The position numbers and the translations under genes were made by a program. This document shows positions 13,816 to 27,479 of a stretch of DNA of 64,000 bases, one piece after another. Position 1 is the first letter of the stretch, and each line of letters begins with the position of its first letter. Origin of the DNA: Pterois miles (lineage: Eukaryota; Chordata; Actinopteri; Perciformes; Scorpaenidae); contig CAMQGK010000604.1 in assembly GCA_947000775.1 (NCBI GenBank), forward strand, positions 4,208,501 through 4,272,500, written 5' to 3'. The notes under the pieces are model-generated. The model made no database searches and was not told where the DNA came from. It saw only the letters and a list, made by a program, of their open reading frames with translations.

Positions 13816-14616
13816 TACAGTATAGACACAAACTACCTTTGTAGTTTTAAATATTTTAATTAAACATGATAGATCACCTTCAGTCTGTTTTTTCTGCCCA
13901 GTTATAAGCTTTGTTTTATCCTGTGGTGATTTTCATAGTTTAAAAATGAAACTGTGGCTTTTCAAGCCTCTCTCTTTCATGGAGCACCTTATCTCCTTCT
14001 GTGGAGGCTGAAGCAGTGCTGTGTGCTTTTTCAGGTAAAGAGGGACAGGGGCGGTGTGGGCACCACCCCATCCTCTCTCGCACAACTCCACAGTGCACCT
14101 TGCCCTCTGAGTGGGCAATGCACGCCTGTATCAGTTTCACCACCCACCCGGAGCACTGCATACATCTGCATTTCCATCCACTTAAATGCAAAGTAAAAGT
14201 GCACCTTTAACACAAAACAGTGTGGTTGCTGAGAGAGTCCAACTAACACAAGATAGAGGTGGGTATTACTGGAAGGGTGGAAGGGAGACAGAGAGCCGGT
14301 AATTCCAAAGAATGGCTCCCTATGGAGCCGTATAATACAGCATGTACACGCAACAAACACGCACAATAGTATAGACGAAAAGAAATGTACACACACACAT
14401 ACATGCACAAACAGACTCGCACACACACACAGCCACATACCATTACGATCATACCCTAATTTCCACCATTAAATTTGGCAGTGCTGTTAATACAAAATTA
14501 ATGCATTAAAACAGATGACTATCTGTGAGCTAAATAGCTATCAATTCTAAGAGAGCTGCCAAATTCCCTCTGTGAGAGAGCCAGCGAGTATCTGCCTGGA
14601 TATTGCTTTGTAACTC

Positions 14617-14644
14617 CCCCCCCCTCCCCCCCCCCCCCCCCCCC
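14617..14644. repeat. Poly-C tract
   Basis: Nearly pure C over about 28 bp, with one T. Confidence 0.9.
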
Positions 14645-15174
14645 AATCTCGGCACTAAAAGCTGGTGTCTGAGTGTGTGTATGTGTGTGCGCCATGGGAG
14701 GCTTGCACGGGTTAGAAAACTGCAATTCACACCTGACGCCATGCAACGCACTGCAATAGAGCAGACCTGTCTTCTTATATGAATGAGCAGATTTCATACT
14801 CTAAAATCACAGAGGTAGGAGGCAGGTTTGCCCTATCACCTGGAGAAAAAAAATGAACAAATCAGTTCTTGGCTTGAGACGTGTTAGAATAAGTCAAGCA
14901 GCGCCTTTGTTATTCAAACACAATGATGTCATAGCAGCAATCATAACCAGTGAGGTAACTGTATTTCACTCTGAAGGAAGACAATGTGATGTGCCTGTCA
15001 GGTTGAAAAACACACCATGACCAAAGGGAAAAGAAAACACCCTTAATGACTGTGTGACAACACACACATACTATAGAGTATATGTATATTTCTTACTACC
15101 CTATTCCATCCAAAAGCGAACATTTGAAAAGTAGTTGCCATCTAATTATGGTTATAAATCAGGATTAAGTTTAA

Positions 15175-15805
15175 CCTGCAGTAGGCAGAATATTTTTGGC
15201 ATCATTGGGCAAAAATCCCATAATAACCTTTCAGTATACTGTAATTCAAGTGTTCTGAGACAAAACTAGACTGCTGCACCTCCTCGTGGCTCTGTTTTCA
15301 GGCTTTAAAAAATCTAGCAGGTGATGGGAGACTTTGGCCAATCACAAGTCATTTCAGAGAGAGAGAGTTCCTATTGGCTGTACTCCGGCTAGTGGGCGAT
15401 GCTTGGCATTTCCTCAACTGGTTTTACATGGCTGCCAGATCACAAACTTACTCATTTTACATCTGAACAGTAACTACAAGATGTTTCTGAAAACATTTTA
15501 TGATATAAATAGACATTACGGTAACAGAATACTTATTTATATTTGATCAGCGCTTGACCACTTCATCAGAGCTCATGAGTGATTGACAGCTGGCTCTCAT
15601 AGACAGCAGCTGGACGGCAGACTCCAGCTCAGCTCTGACTGGTTGCTTTCCTCTATTCATTAGGAGCACCGGAGGACACAGAGGAACATGATTTTTTTTC
15701 AGATTACCTGCCTCATGCACTAATGTCAGGACATAATGACCGTTTTATAAAAATAACTTTTTTTTTTTTAAAATCACATTTGCTTCAATTCTACCCACTG
15801 TGACT
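15175..15805 (+). mobile_element. TTAA-flanked non-autonomous DNA transposon, copy 2
   Basis: TTAA lies on both sides (15171-15174 and 15806-15809). The left end CCTGCAGTAGGCAGAAT and the complemented right end share CAGTRGGYAGAA as a terminal inverted repeat. TTAA target duplication is the habit of piggyBac-type transposases; that assignment is inferred. No transposase is encoded. It shares most of its length with the copies at about 13145 and 28190, but lacks the left arm of their internal palindrome. Confidence 0.85.
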
Positions 15806-17779
15806 TTAAATAAAAAAAATACATATTTTAATGATGAGGATTAAGTTTGGGGTTGAGGTCTAGAGAATGAAAATAATTTAATGACCCCCTTTCTTCCCTG
15901 CAGCAGCATATTTGTGCATGTGCAGAGGTTTGTTGGGGACTTGGTTCTTATAAATCTGCACTCTGGGATTCCCCTGGAACGTAAGCAGGTTATTTAGGAA
16001 AGCAAAGCGGAGCGACTGGAGTCAGCGAGTGCTCGCTGTTTGGCCTGTGTTTCCCCGTCTGCCAGCAGCACGAACAACAGCCCCGACCACAGAGGCCCCC
16101 GCTGGGTGCCAAGTGCGGTGGCTGCTTTGAATTAGCCACTGCAAGCTGCAACATGCCTAAAAGTTAGGTTGCGGATTATGGGGACTGTGTATTCTAGGCT
16201 CAAACTGCCTACCTATTGCTTCCTGAACCTCTTCCCCACCCTTGTCCTTTCTTCTCCTCTACTCTCCCTAATCTGGCATCCTGTCCCTCTGTCTCAAACC
16301 CCATAATGTGCTAAGTTGCTTCCTCTGCTACCTCGCTGTAGAAATGATCCATCACTACCGGTAAATAAAAACAGGCTGCATATTTGTCTCTGGATGAGGG
16401 AAGAGAGCAACAAAATGGACCTCTGTGTCGTGAGGGAGGGCAGCGAGGTGAAGATGGATCGCTGTAGGATGTCCTTGGAGAGGATGACTTAACACAGGCC
16501 TGTGAAACAAAGTAGTCGGGGAGGGGGTCATGGAGACACTTAAAGACAATACAGCTACTGGTGCTCCACACCCACCACTCTTACTTACTTTAACATTAAA
16601 TAAAGCAATAATTATTGAATTCCGTTTGAATGAGTAAGATGCTAGAAAGTAAACAATGGGAACATAATTGCAGAGGGAAGGCAATCAATGCAGGCAGTCA
16701 TTTGGGCCATGTTGATTGTGTAGGCCGCCGTATGTGTTCAGTGTGCGCGTGTAAGTGTGTAGCAAATCCAAGGTGAGCTAAGGGGAGTATGCGCTGTGAC
16801 AAGGAGCTGAGTAATACACTCTCCCGTACGCACGCACAAAACAAGAGTTGGGTAATCCCTCCTTCAATAATGACCCAGGGCTCTAAACAATAGTTCTCAA
16901 TCAGCTGATCAATGTGTCCACATAATTCATGTGCGAGTCACTGTCTTTGAAAGGGGAAGAAGCGGAGGATAAGCGAGCGGGCGGTGGAGAGATCAATGCC
17001 CTGTGTGGTGATAACGAGCCTGGGCCTATGCCCACAGGAGCCCCGCGCTGGCGTCCAGGGTCTCTCTCATTAAGAACATTTGGATAAGCATGGCTATACA
17101 TACATAATGTGCACTTCTAATCGCAGCCAGATAAACACATTTCCCCCCTTCCTAATGAGCTCGGCCCTGCTTTTGTGACACACGGCAATGACTCCAAAAC
17201 AGGCAGGAAATGATGTCAATACCCAAATAACATTAAAAAAAAAAGAGTAAAGCAAATTAACAGCAAGTTGTTGGCCTCCTCTTTCAGGAGCTAATTAACA
17301 GCTTAACCTCCTGGTGCTTTTATGAAAGCCATGCTGGGAGGAGCTTGCCAAAATTGCAGTACAATAAGTCTGCCTGCAGGAGGCGAGAGCAGGGTGGAGC
17401 CACGGGGGTACCCAAACAACTGTTACAGACACTTGATGACATGTGTGGTGGCAAGGTACCACCTGGAAGCAGCGCGGGGCAAATCAGGACCTGCCCTGGC
17501 CCTTCTCTCTATTACCCAGAGTTCTCTGTCAACATCACAACCCTCCATTTTGGACAGTGGTGACAATAATTACTTACATGGGCTGGGGAAGAACATTTTT
17601 TGATTATCGTTTTTAGCAAAACAGGAGGCACACAGCAGGCTGAGAGGTTCAGAGTTTGAATAATAGTTGCATCAGTGTTTCACCCTTATCACAATAATAA
17701 GTCATGACATTAGGGAAGATAAAAGAGCCTTTGTGTGGTAACAAGGTTTTTAACTGTGATAGTGCTGAAAAGAAAATAG

Positions 17780-18436
17780 TAGGGCTGTCAATCGATTAAA
17801 ATATTTAATTAAAAATAATTGTCCATAGTTAATCACAATGAATCGCAAATTAATCACACATTTTTTTTTTATCTCATAATGCACCTTAAAGGGAGATTTG
17901 TCAAGTAGTTAATACACCAAGATGGGAGTGGACACATTGCTTTTATGAAACGTATGAATATATTAATTATTGGAAATCAATTAACAACACAAAACAATGA
18001 CAAATATTGCTCAGAAACCCTCACAGGTTCTGCATTTAGCATAAGAATATGCTTAAATCAAAACATGGCAAGCTGCAGCCCAACAGGAAACAACAGCTGT
18101 CAGTGTGTCAGTGTGTTGACTTGATTATGACTTGCCCCAAAGTGACTGTGATTATCATAAAGTGAACATGTCTGTAAAGGGGAGACTCGTGGATACCTAT
18201 AGAACATACTTTCATTTACATATCTTGAGGTCAGAGGTCAAGGGACAACTTTGAAAATGGCATGCCAGTTTTTCCTCGCCAGAATTTAGCATAACCTTGG
18301 AATGTTATTTAGCCTCCTTCCAGGCAAGTTAGTATGGCATGGCTGGCATCAATGGATGGAGCTTCTTGGTTTTATATGATACCATTAGCTTCACTCTAGC
18401 TTTAAAACTGAACCAGCTACAACCCAAAAATCCAGA
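17780..18436 (+). mobile_element. hAT-family element (TAGGGCTGTCAATCG end), forward copy
   Basis: It begins TAGGGCTGTCAATCGATTAA, a typical fish hAT MITE end, followed by ATTAATCGC-type motifs and a long shared body (AACAACACAAAACAATGAC, CAGCTGTCAGTGTGTCAGTG, GTAAAGGGGAGACTCGTGG). The right end is lost near 18436. The same family recurs inverted at 25841-26412 and as fragments near 3028 and 31800. Confidence 0.8.
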
Positions 18437-18749
18437 GGCTACTAATATTACTCTGAAAACCACTCCCTGTCTTCTGGCTAAGAAATTGGGCCGCCATACA
18501 AGATTTAAATCTGAATCACAGCCAACGTGATAAAGTCTTGTACGCCTGTGCTTTGCACTATGGATCGCGTGTTTAAGTATACAGCTTTTTCAGATGCTTC
18601 CTTCCTGTGAGGGGTTGTAATGCAAACCACAGCAATACTTGTGAAGCTATCAATCAAACAGAATCATCTTGTACATCTATGACTTGCATGTGATTTAGGA
18701 GGAAAAACTCAGAAATGTATGAAAGGCACAGAACAGAGCTATTAATGGA

Positions 18750-18751
<2 letters not shown>

Positions 18752-18825
<74 letters not shown>
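18752..18825. repeat. (GT)n microsatellite
   Basis: About 74 bp of GT repeat. Confidence 0.98.
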
Positions 18826-18828
<3 letters not shown>

Positions 18829-19323
18829 CTAGAAGAAGAGAAGAACAAGATGACTGACTTCCTAGATCTGGATTCTGCTGTGCTGTAGGTCACTGTTGTG
18901 TTAGTAGGCTAAAGGCAGAGGCAACCCTGCACCCACACAGCTGACAAGAGTCTCCAACACCTCACGCTCTCCTTTGACACTCACCAGCCTGACAATGGCG
19001 GTGTGGCCTTGTGGAGCCGCTACAGCAAAAAGCTTTATAGATGGAGGCAAAGGATGAAAAAGAGTTTAGAGAGGGGCGGAGGTGAAAGAGCCCCATAAGA
19101 GCGAGGGAGCCGGAGTCGGGGGATAGGAGGGTGTTGAATTAAGATACAGGCAAGCACCACTTGTAATGATTAATGCAGTCAGTGAGAATTAAATTCAGAG
19201 CAGGAACATTACCCAAACACAATTAGTCCTAGAGAACAAACATCACACTCTGCTGTGAATGCAGATTCATTGCCATATTATTGTGAGGGAGTAGCCGTCA
19301 GAAGTCAAAAGGACCCAAGAAGT

Positions 19324-19358
19324 AATCGATTCACCTATGTATCATAGGTGAATCGATT
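19324..19358. repeat. Perfect 16-bp-arm palindrome
   Basis: AATCGATTCACCTATG, a 3-base spacer (TAT), then CATAGGTGAATCGATT. It marks the left edge of the hAT-type element that ends at 20309. Confidence 0.9.
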
Positions 19359-20309
19359 TATTTTTTGTATGATTTTGAAATTGATTTTTTTTAATGCCAG
19401 AATTGATATATATGTTTCATTTGAGTCTACATGGAGGTAGAAGGAAGTTAGCGCTTTTACTGTTAGTCTCAGTAGCATCACGTCATAGTCTGTATCCGTC
19501 ACCCAAAACAAACTGCAATGATCCAAAACGGCAAAGCAGAAAACGGTGAAGGGTCCACAAGGATATGACCAGCATGCTTATAGTTAAGTATGGAAATGGG
19601 GGGGTTCACTCATTTCCAGAGAAAGCAGAGCTAGACATCACAGCTAAAGCTGCACACTAACTATGTCATGGACAGGAAACGTTATCGTATTGTGGTAACG
19701 TGCGGTCAAGCCGGCCGTCACTCTCACCTCTGTGGTCAAATCAGCTGATGCTTCATTTATGTTAAATGCATTCAGATGGCTCTAATGGAGCTGACCATGG
19801 ATGTATAAAGAGAACAGAGCCAACGGTAGAGCTAATGACACATTTGGCAAAGTTCATGGAAGTATACACGTGTGACGTGTTAACAAAGGGACCGTATGTA
19901 CAAAATACATATATGTAAGTAGGACTGATCTCTTATGTCTCCTATAAATTAAAAATAAAATACCACTAATGTGTGAGAGAAATGTCTTTATTCTGAAATT
20001 TGCTGGAAAAAGTTTAATAAATAATGTCCGACGATAACTGATATATTTGACTTCAGGACATCTCTGACTACATACATGTTGAAAATCAAACATTTTTACT
20101 GGATCAATTTAGATATTTTCCCTAAGTCCCTAGAAGTGTATGATTCAACTTTTTGCCATGAGCTTGTGTTAACAAAAATCACAATAAATCGTAATATCAA
20201 ATCTCAATATCTGTAGAATCACAATACTTAAAAATCACAATAAATTGAATCGGCACCCAAATGTTGTGACAGAATCAAATCAGGAGAAAGGTGAATCATC
20301 CGAGCCCTA
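19324..20309. mobile_element. hAT-type element with CGAGCCCTA end
   Basis: The right terminus GGTGAATCATCCGAGCCCTA (ending 20309) complements to TAGGGCTCGGATGATTCACC, a hAT-like end. Nearby are AATCGGCACCC and repeated CACAATAAATC motifs. The left boundary lies at a perfect palindrome (19324-19339 against 19343-19358) rather than a clear matching terminus, so the left end may be rearranged. No transposase ORF is seen. Confidence 0.65.
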
Positions 20310-21232
20310 ATGATTATGTGCCCCCCTTCCCACCCTGTGGGCTACTGTGACCCAGAAAAGCCTTAAATGTGCCCACAACAGCAGTGGGGGTGACCAGAAG
20401 CCAAACATGTACTGAACTGCAGGTCTGCCCACGCTCTAGCTTCTATAAGCCTATTGTCATGAGCTGATCTCCTGTTCCACCTTTTCGCTGACGTAACGGC
20501 AGAGAGGAGACACAGAATACAGTCTCTTTGGGCTTGTATTATCTAGCTTTCACCCCTGGCATTCTCAGTTTGGTAGTGTAAATATTTCATTACCACATAA
20601 TTGGTTGCTGCTTCAGGCTACTGTAACACTGTATGTTTTCTGACTATCCTGTATCCTTTTTTAATGTAAAATTCATAGAAATGTGTTTTGGGGAGAGGGT
20701 GTTTGAGATCTCGTGAGGGGAAATGTTTAGTTGTTCATGCTCTGCCCTCACACCAGCTTCTTAGAGACGCCAGCTAATTAAGAACAGTGATGATGTGCTC
20801 AGCCAGTGTCAATATTTAACACAGTCTTACTCTGCTATCTTTATTAGAAGCACTGTGCCGACAAAAGGAGCAATGCGGCCTTGGAGAGGTCCTCTTCTTA
20901 AAATGAAAATTAATGAGTGGGGTTGAGTGGAGGTGAACACACAGAGTGGGTCCATATGTGGGCTTATTTGCATGAAACGTGAAGTACCTTGTTGGAGTGA
21001 AACTGCTGTTGAAGGTTCTTCAAGCAATTCATACAGCAAACACCCACCAGTTTCACCTTCCATGCCACTAAAAGCTGTGACTTTAATGAGTGGAACCCTG
21101 ACACTGCACCTTTGGTATTATGAACTAAAGATAATAAAAAATACTATTGCTTCCATAATTTAGATTATTTCGAGTGTCAGGGTCTTAACAAAATCACTTA
21201 ACACATTGCTCCTATTTATTCTGCAGTAGGTC

Positions 21233-21300
21233 AAGTCAAGTCAAGTTTTATTTATATATAGATATACAGTATATATTTCTAATATCACAAATCAGCCTAA
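21233..21300 (+). repeat. Retroelement-tail-like fragment
   Basis: TCAAGTCAAGTCAAGTTTTATTTATATA and then AATATCACAAATC resemble the ends of common fish SINE/LINE sequences. Short and isolated. Confidence 0.45.
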
Positions 21301-23833
21301 CATTACCTAATATTGTTTTCTTCCACATAAAACCCATCACAGCCTTTGACCTATGACCACAGGGAGGTTGTGCACTTTTGAAAAATGTTGCTCCGTGCAG
21401 AGCCCCCCCCCTCCCATGAGCACAGCCAACTCTATCACTAATACACATGTACCTCGCTAACACACATCTCTTTACAGGGGCATTCTGTTGGGCCTGCTCA
21501 TTAGCCAAAGAAAAAAAGCACATAACTCCACTTTCCATAAAAAAAAGGAAACAAAAGTGCTCATTGATCAGGGTGATCAATTTAGGATCAATAACCTAAA
21601 CCCTCATCATTCCCAGTGCAGCATAATTGCAGCTGAGATATAGTTGTCATCACTAAAAATCAAACACAGACCAGACTAATTGGAAGGGGGCCTATTGCTT
21701 TCCTCATGCTGGCAAAAAGCTTTGCAAAGCCCCAGAAAAATCTTGGGATGTCACTGGAGCTTCCTAAAATAACTGCTCATGCCATTAGCAAGTGTCATCA
21801 TGGAGGTCATTGTGCTGGCTGCCCATTTGGGGACATTTAATACAGGGCATAGCAAGCACACAAGAGTGCTTTATATCCCTTCTCATGTAACTTGCGCACG
21901 TAAGTTATAAGATCACATTAAGCCCCATTTTTATTGGACAACTTATGATTTTAATCTAATGTTTTGGGGGGATGTCCTTATTAGACAATTTGTTGCTGAC
22001 CTCTGTGTTAAGCAGTGGTCAGAAAAAAAAAAAGATGTCATTTTCCACTCCAGCAATTCAGCACAGTAAAGAGGCTTAGAGAGCTGGTAAAGCAAAGAGG
22101 CGTGCCTGATATAATAGATATTTCACAGGCTGGCATTGCCGCCAAGCTGCCCTCACCGGCTGCACCATATACACTGCTCAATCGTGCAAAAAATCTCAAA
22201 CTATACTTCAAAGCCTACCACTTTTCTCCTTCCTGTTTATTGATTAGATAGAGCTCTTGTTCAGTAATTGTGCAGTAAATCAAGCATAGTGAGCACTAAT
22301 CTCAAACCTGGGAGGAAAGTGTTAAAAGGTAAAACCTGCTGAAAAGTGCATAATTACGGTGCTGTGTTCAGCCAGGAGAGAGGAGACACTCCTCCCTCTC
22401 GCATTTCTCACTCACTGCCTGCCTGCGCAACCAGAGGCAGCAGGCAGGGAGAGGGATTGGCAGAGGAGCAACGGGAAGTGTATACAGTTTCTAACCACCT
22501 CTCACTCCCTCCCTTACTCTTTCAGTCCTTCTTCCTCTCAATGCATTCCCAACCAAAGCGCCGGGGGCGCCATGCTTGTAAAGAAACCACAGCCTTTTGA
22601 GTGCCTCTTGTATTTACAAACGGAGGCATGTTGGAATCAAAGGCATTACCACATGACATAACACATTAAACAGCTGGCAGATTGAGAATTTGTAGACTGA
22701 ACAGATAGTTAGTGGGGTAAACAGGAATTGTGACATTGTTGGATCGGTTTAGCTAGCTATACTCGGTATGAGAGCCAAACTTACCTAAACCAGAGTCAAA
22801 TGAATAGAATAGGAGTCAAATGCAGCAGCTCCCTCCTTCCCCTTGCTCTGCCTTCCCTCCTAACACACAGCTCAGGCTGTACTCCAGGTGGAGACAGCTA
22901 TCACTTTCCCATCAACTTCCTGTTCCTCTCGTCTCTCCTCCCCCTTCACTCTCTCACTCCCAGCTGCACAACTTGGTTTCTGTGCCATGTTTGAAGAAAT
23001 ACAAAGCTGTATCTCCCCCCCCCACCTCATCTTCTGACGTACTAAAATCTTCAGTTAAGAGATTTTTTTCCCCCTCTCCTCCTCCCCCAACGCTTTCCCC
23101 ATGTTGCTGTTCTGCCTAATCTCACCTCAGTTTTTATTTCACCCTCATCAGCAGGGACCTAAAAATAAATGATAAATGGAATATGATATTTTAAAGTCTT
23201 ATCTCTTATCTGTTCTTACAGGGGAATAATAGGGTAGTTAATCCTGCAGATCCTACTCAAATTGATTAATCAGCACATGCGGACAATCAAATAAATGATT
23301 AATATTCTCCAGTCCTGTGGTCGGACAGTTACCCCTGAAACCATCAGTAATAATTCAGTAACCCTTCCCAGACCACAGGCTGCAGCTAGTCAGCCTCACT
23401 CAGCATCAGCCCTGTGATGTTCAGCAGGACTTTGAACTCCCTGCACAGAAACTCAGACTCACCAGGGGTAAAACAATCTGCAGTCTACTCTCTCTCTCTT
23501 ATTCTCTCTCGGTGCCTGCCTACCTGATCAAACTCACACGCCGTACACTATACAACATATACAACTGAATTTAGGGAGGACAGCAAAAGACTAGCAACAT
23601 AACCTAACACTACTGTGGATACAGATCTGGATTCTCTTTCCCAGAGACTGTACAGATGGAATAAAAACAATCTTTCTGCTATATAATACAGAGGACAATT
23701 ATGAAAATTTGCCAATGCATTTGTGCAAAAACCTGAACTTCTGTGTTATGTAAGCGCTAGGTGATGTGCCTGAAAAAGATAATGCCACCGTGTTCCCACA
23801 GCTAGAGAACCAGATGTCTCCAGACACACACTC

Positions 23834-23834
<1 letters not shown>

Positions 23835-23876
<42 letters not shown>

Positions 23877-23877
23877 G
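23835..23877. repeat. (CAGA)n tetranucleotide repeat
   Basis: About ten and a half CAGA units. Confidence 0.95.
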
Positions 23878-24185
23878 GCTGTTTAGCAGCAACTCTCCCA
23901 GGCAGCCTCACCACACTGAGCACACCCAGTCCTGCTGGTGGACAAAGGAGGGGAATCTCCATTGAAATGGACCCTCTTTTCTCTCCCATTATCCGTGCTG
24001 TTCTCCCTCCCACAGAGGTCAGCGAACAGCCATCTTCACGGCGCTCCTCTGTATCTGCCAGCTAGAACTGTTCTTAAACGGGGAGGAAGAGGAGAGCACC
24101 TCTTACACCCCCACATTTGATCCCAGGGCCGGGAACGAATGGTAAGAGCAGGGGCCGGGGTAGGATGAGAGATATAGAGAGCTGA

Positions 24186-24690
24186 AGTCCCGCCCCTTAT
24201 GGTAGACCCTATTGGAAATATGAATGGTAGTCAATGGAGAGGGATAAATATTTTTTTGATCCCGTTTTATTCACACCACAAATCACACATATAATATTTG
24301 TCAGTTTTAAAAGATCATTTTTCAAGTCAAAAGAGTCTCAGATTGTCGTAGTATTATTTACCTTTGTGCGAAACCGCTAAGCGAACTACATCGCTCGCAC
24401 AATATACTTCACTAAGACTAGCTAGCTAACTTGGCTATGTTACACACATGTTATCTTGAGGTGTTTTATCCAGCAGTTGCTGGTGTGAGTACGTCCCAGT
24501 ATGAAACACACCGGCACTGTAGCTTCAGCGAAAGAGATGTCACTTGCGCGACTTTTGGGTGTACCGTCTTTCTAATTACGTATTTAAACAGATTTACAAC
24601 AAACTGCAACTTCCTTGACTTATGTGTGTATCATTTGGGGTATGGCAGGAGGCAAACGCTGCTTGTAGGTGTGAAATGTCTGCTCTGCTG
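24186..24690. mobile_element. Probable dispersed DNA-transposon fragment
   Basis: GAATGGTAGTCAATGGAGAG followed by TTTTTTTGATCCCGTTTTATTC and a CpG-containing body (AACCGCTAAGCGAACTACATCG) stands out from the surrounding intron and resembles dispersed fish repeats. Ends are not defined. Confidence 0.4.
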
Positions 24691-25539
24691 CTAGCAGGCC
24701 TAGATAGTTGTGGCTGTCTGGGTCACATATAGAGTACACACACACTGTTTCACTCTAATCCCTCCTCTCTGCTGCCGTACAGGAGGCTTGGCCTTTGTGT
24801 TGCGTCTGACCAGCTGGTTTCCTGAATCAGCATGTGCAGCTGTCTCCTGTGACGAACACTACCACCACCAGGACACGGTGACTCTTCACTGCATTGCTAT
24901 GTTTTAACATGGCCGCCTCGCATTACTGCAGCCATTTAAAACCCACCTTAGAAGCCACTGACCTCGGGGGAGTTTACACAGGCAGAGAGCAGGTTGGGTT
25001 TTAGCAATAACACATATTGATGGCCTTTAACTAGTGTTTGAGAGCCTTGGAGGGTTGCGCTATAAGAACTAGACTCACAACTGGGGGGGAGACCGAGCTC
25101 TAAAGTGCGAGTGGCCATTCAGTACTCTTGCCAATATGCCTTGTGATATATAGCTTTGTCTTTAATAGGCGCGGGCACGGTGTGTAGGGCAGTGTCGTGA
25201 AAAAAAAGCCCAGTTTTATATAAGCGTTACAGTTCACTTTGATCTCTTCTCTTGCTCCACTGTTTATAAATCAGCCACACAAATATTTATGAGCGGAACG
25301 AGGAAAATGGCTGGTCTGGTTTGTATCTCTGCCCTCCGTCCCTCCCTTCCTCCCTACTAGTGCGTTCCCTCCCTCTCTCCCCGTGGCTGATGTGTGGATG
25401 AGGCCACCACAGACGCAGAGCGAGCGCATAGGCCCCAGGCCACATCCATCATATCTGCTCTGTCTCTGGCTATTGTGTGGCCCCAGAGAAGGCAGACCGA
25501 CCCAAAGCAAGTAACAGAAAAGACAATTAGTACGAATGC

Positions 25540-25840
25540 ATGCATTACTGGTCACTGGTTTAACTTTTACGAAATGATGTATGATAGTACAACGTATTCT
25601 CATGTAGCGGCTCGTGATATCCCGCGAAAAAGTTATTCCGCCTTTTTTGTTTGTTTTCCTACGAATGTCAGGCAACACGTCAATTTCAGCTCATTACATG
25701 CATACAGTCTTTTCAAAATAAACTTTCGTATTCGCAGAAAACAACTTCATTTGGTTTAGGCAACAAAACTGCGTTGTTAGCTTCCGGAAAGGATAGTGGT
25801 TTGGTTTAAAATAACTTTGGAAGTGGCGTTACTTATGTAC
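25540..25840. mobile_element. Probable repeat with GGTTTAGGCAACAAAA motif
   Basis: GGTTTAGGCAACAAAACTGC and nearby CpG-rich sequence echo the core motif of the MITE at 10631-11011. It abuts the inverted hAT copy at 25841. Boundaries are uncertain. Confidence 0.4.
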
Positions 25841-26412
25841 TAACGCGATAACATGTTGACGCAAATTCATTTAATGCCACAAACCGTCGGTAGCAACCAT
25901 GTCATACCAGCTTGCCTGGAAGGAGGCTAAATAATATTCCAAAGTTACGCTAAATTTTGGCCAGGAAAAACTGGCATGTCCATTTTCAAAGGGCTCTGAC
26001 CTCAGGATATGTGAATGAAAATGGGTTCTGTGGGTACCCACCAGTCTCCCCTTTACAGACATGCCCACTTTATGATAATCACATGCAGTTTGGATCAAGT
26101 CATAGTCAAGTCAGCACACTGACACACTGACAGCTGTTGTTGCCTGTTGGGCTGCAGTTTTCCATGTTATGATTTGAGCATATTTTTATGCTAAATGCAG
26201 GACCTGTGAGGCCTTCTGGACAATATTTGTCATTGTTTTGTTGTATATGCATAAAGCAGCATATTTGCCCACAGTATTAAATACTTGAGAAATTTCCCTT
26301 TAAGGTACAATTTGAACTGATAAAAATGCCATTAATTTGTTATTTATCGCGATTAACTATGGACAATCATGCGATTAATTGAATTTGATTGATTTAATCG
26401 ATTAACAGTCCT
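25841..26412 (-). mobile_element. hAT-family element, inverted copy
   Basis: It is the reverse complement of the family at 17780: ACACTGACACACTGACAGCTG, TTTGTCATTGTTTTGTTG and ATTTAATCGATTAACAGTCC match in order. The outer terminus (TGACAGCCCTA) is worn. Together with the forward copy it forms an inverted repeat about 7.4 kb apart in one intron. Confidence 0.8.
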
Positions 26413-27424
26413 TTTGCGTACATACCTGTGACAAATTAATCAACGCTGACTTCTGGTTTCACACAGACACAAACACTCCTGGGCAAAAGTCCAGTATTTT
26501 TTTAACCCACTCATCACGCAGTATTCACTCTTTGTATTTCCTGGTTCACAATTACTTGGATTACACACAAATGGATTTTGTATAGTTGAAGTAGTACAAA
26601 AACATGTGCATTGTGTGTACACGATCAGAAACAATTCTATGTACGTCAATACAAGTGTGTGTGTGGTGTGCATACACACACATCTGTGCCCCCTGACTAA
26701 TGCATCACTAGTTCATCAGTAACAACGCTCAATCAATTAATACAGCCATGTTCAAAACATATTGGCTCTGCCTCCCTTTTAGCTCACCTATCTGTTTCTG
26801 CCTACAACGCACACAATGGGACAGGCCCAGAGCTGCCGGATCCATACGCTTTAATTGCTCCCCCCTGCCCTGACCTCTGGTCCAGATCACTCTGATATAC
26901 AGCATCTCTATTAAATTGGGAAGTAGGTAAATATTCTTCTAATGACCCTCAGTTCTAGCGACACCATTGAAAATGGAGGAGAAAAAAAAAAATCAATCTT
27001 GTTTTTTTCCCTTTTTGCCCTTCACTGACTCTATTAGTTCCCTTTTTATCTGAGGTTTGACTCCAAAAAAATGTGGAGGGAGAGCGAGCAGAATGGAGTG
27101 TCTACTCTCATTTTGACAGGGCAATGGACTTCACCGAGATGCATTTCGGTAATGAGGAGATTACAAACCTATGCTCAGAAGGAAATATCTTTTTAACGGC
27201 ATCTTCACTGTCCTTCAAGTAACACATTGGGTTTACTGAGCCAATATAAAAAAAAAAGTCAGACAACCTTTATCTAAACGAGCAGAATGTTGATCCTGCA
27301 ATCTAGACTCCAGATAATTTAAAAGATAACACGGTTCAAGCGGGAAAGAGACAAACTGGACCAAATGTTACCCATCACGCAGTGTGGGTGCACAGATAGA
27401 TAGTGTTTATGGCTATGGCTAAGG

Positions 27425-27428
<4 letters not shown>

Positions 27429-27478
<50 letters not shown>
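27429..27478. repeat. (GT)n microsatellite
   Basis: About 50 bp of GT repeat. Confidence 0.97.

Positions 27479-27479
<1 letters not shown>

Noticed and set aside
23835..23877. A short array of identical units (CRISPR-like)
   Set aside because: It is a CAGA microsatellite without spacers in a vertebrate genome.
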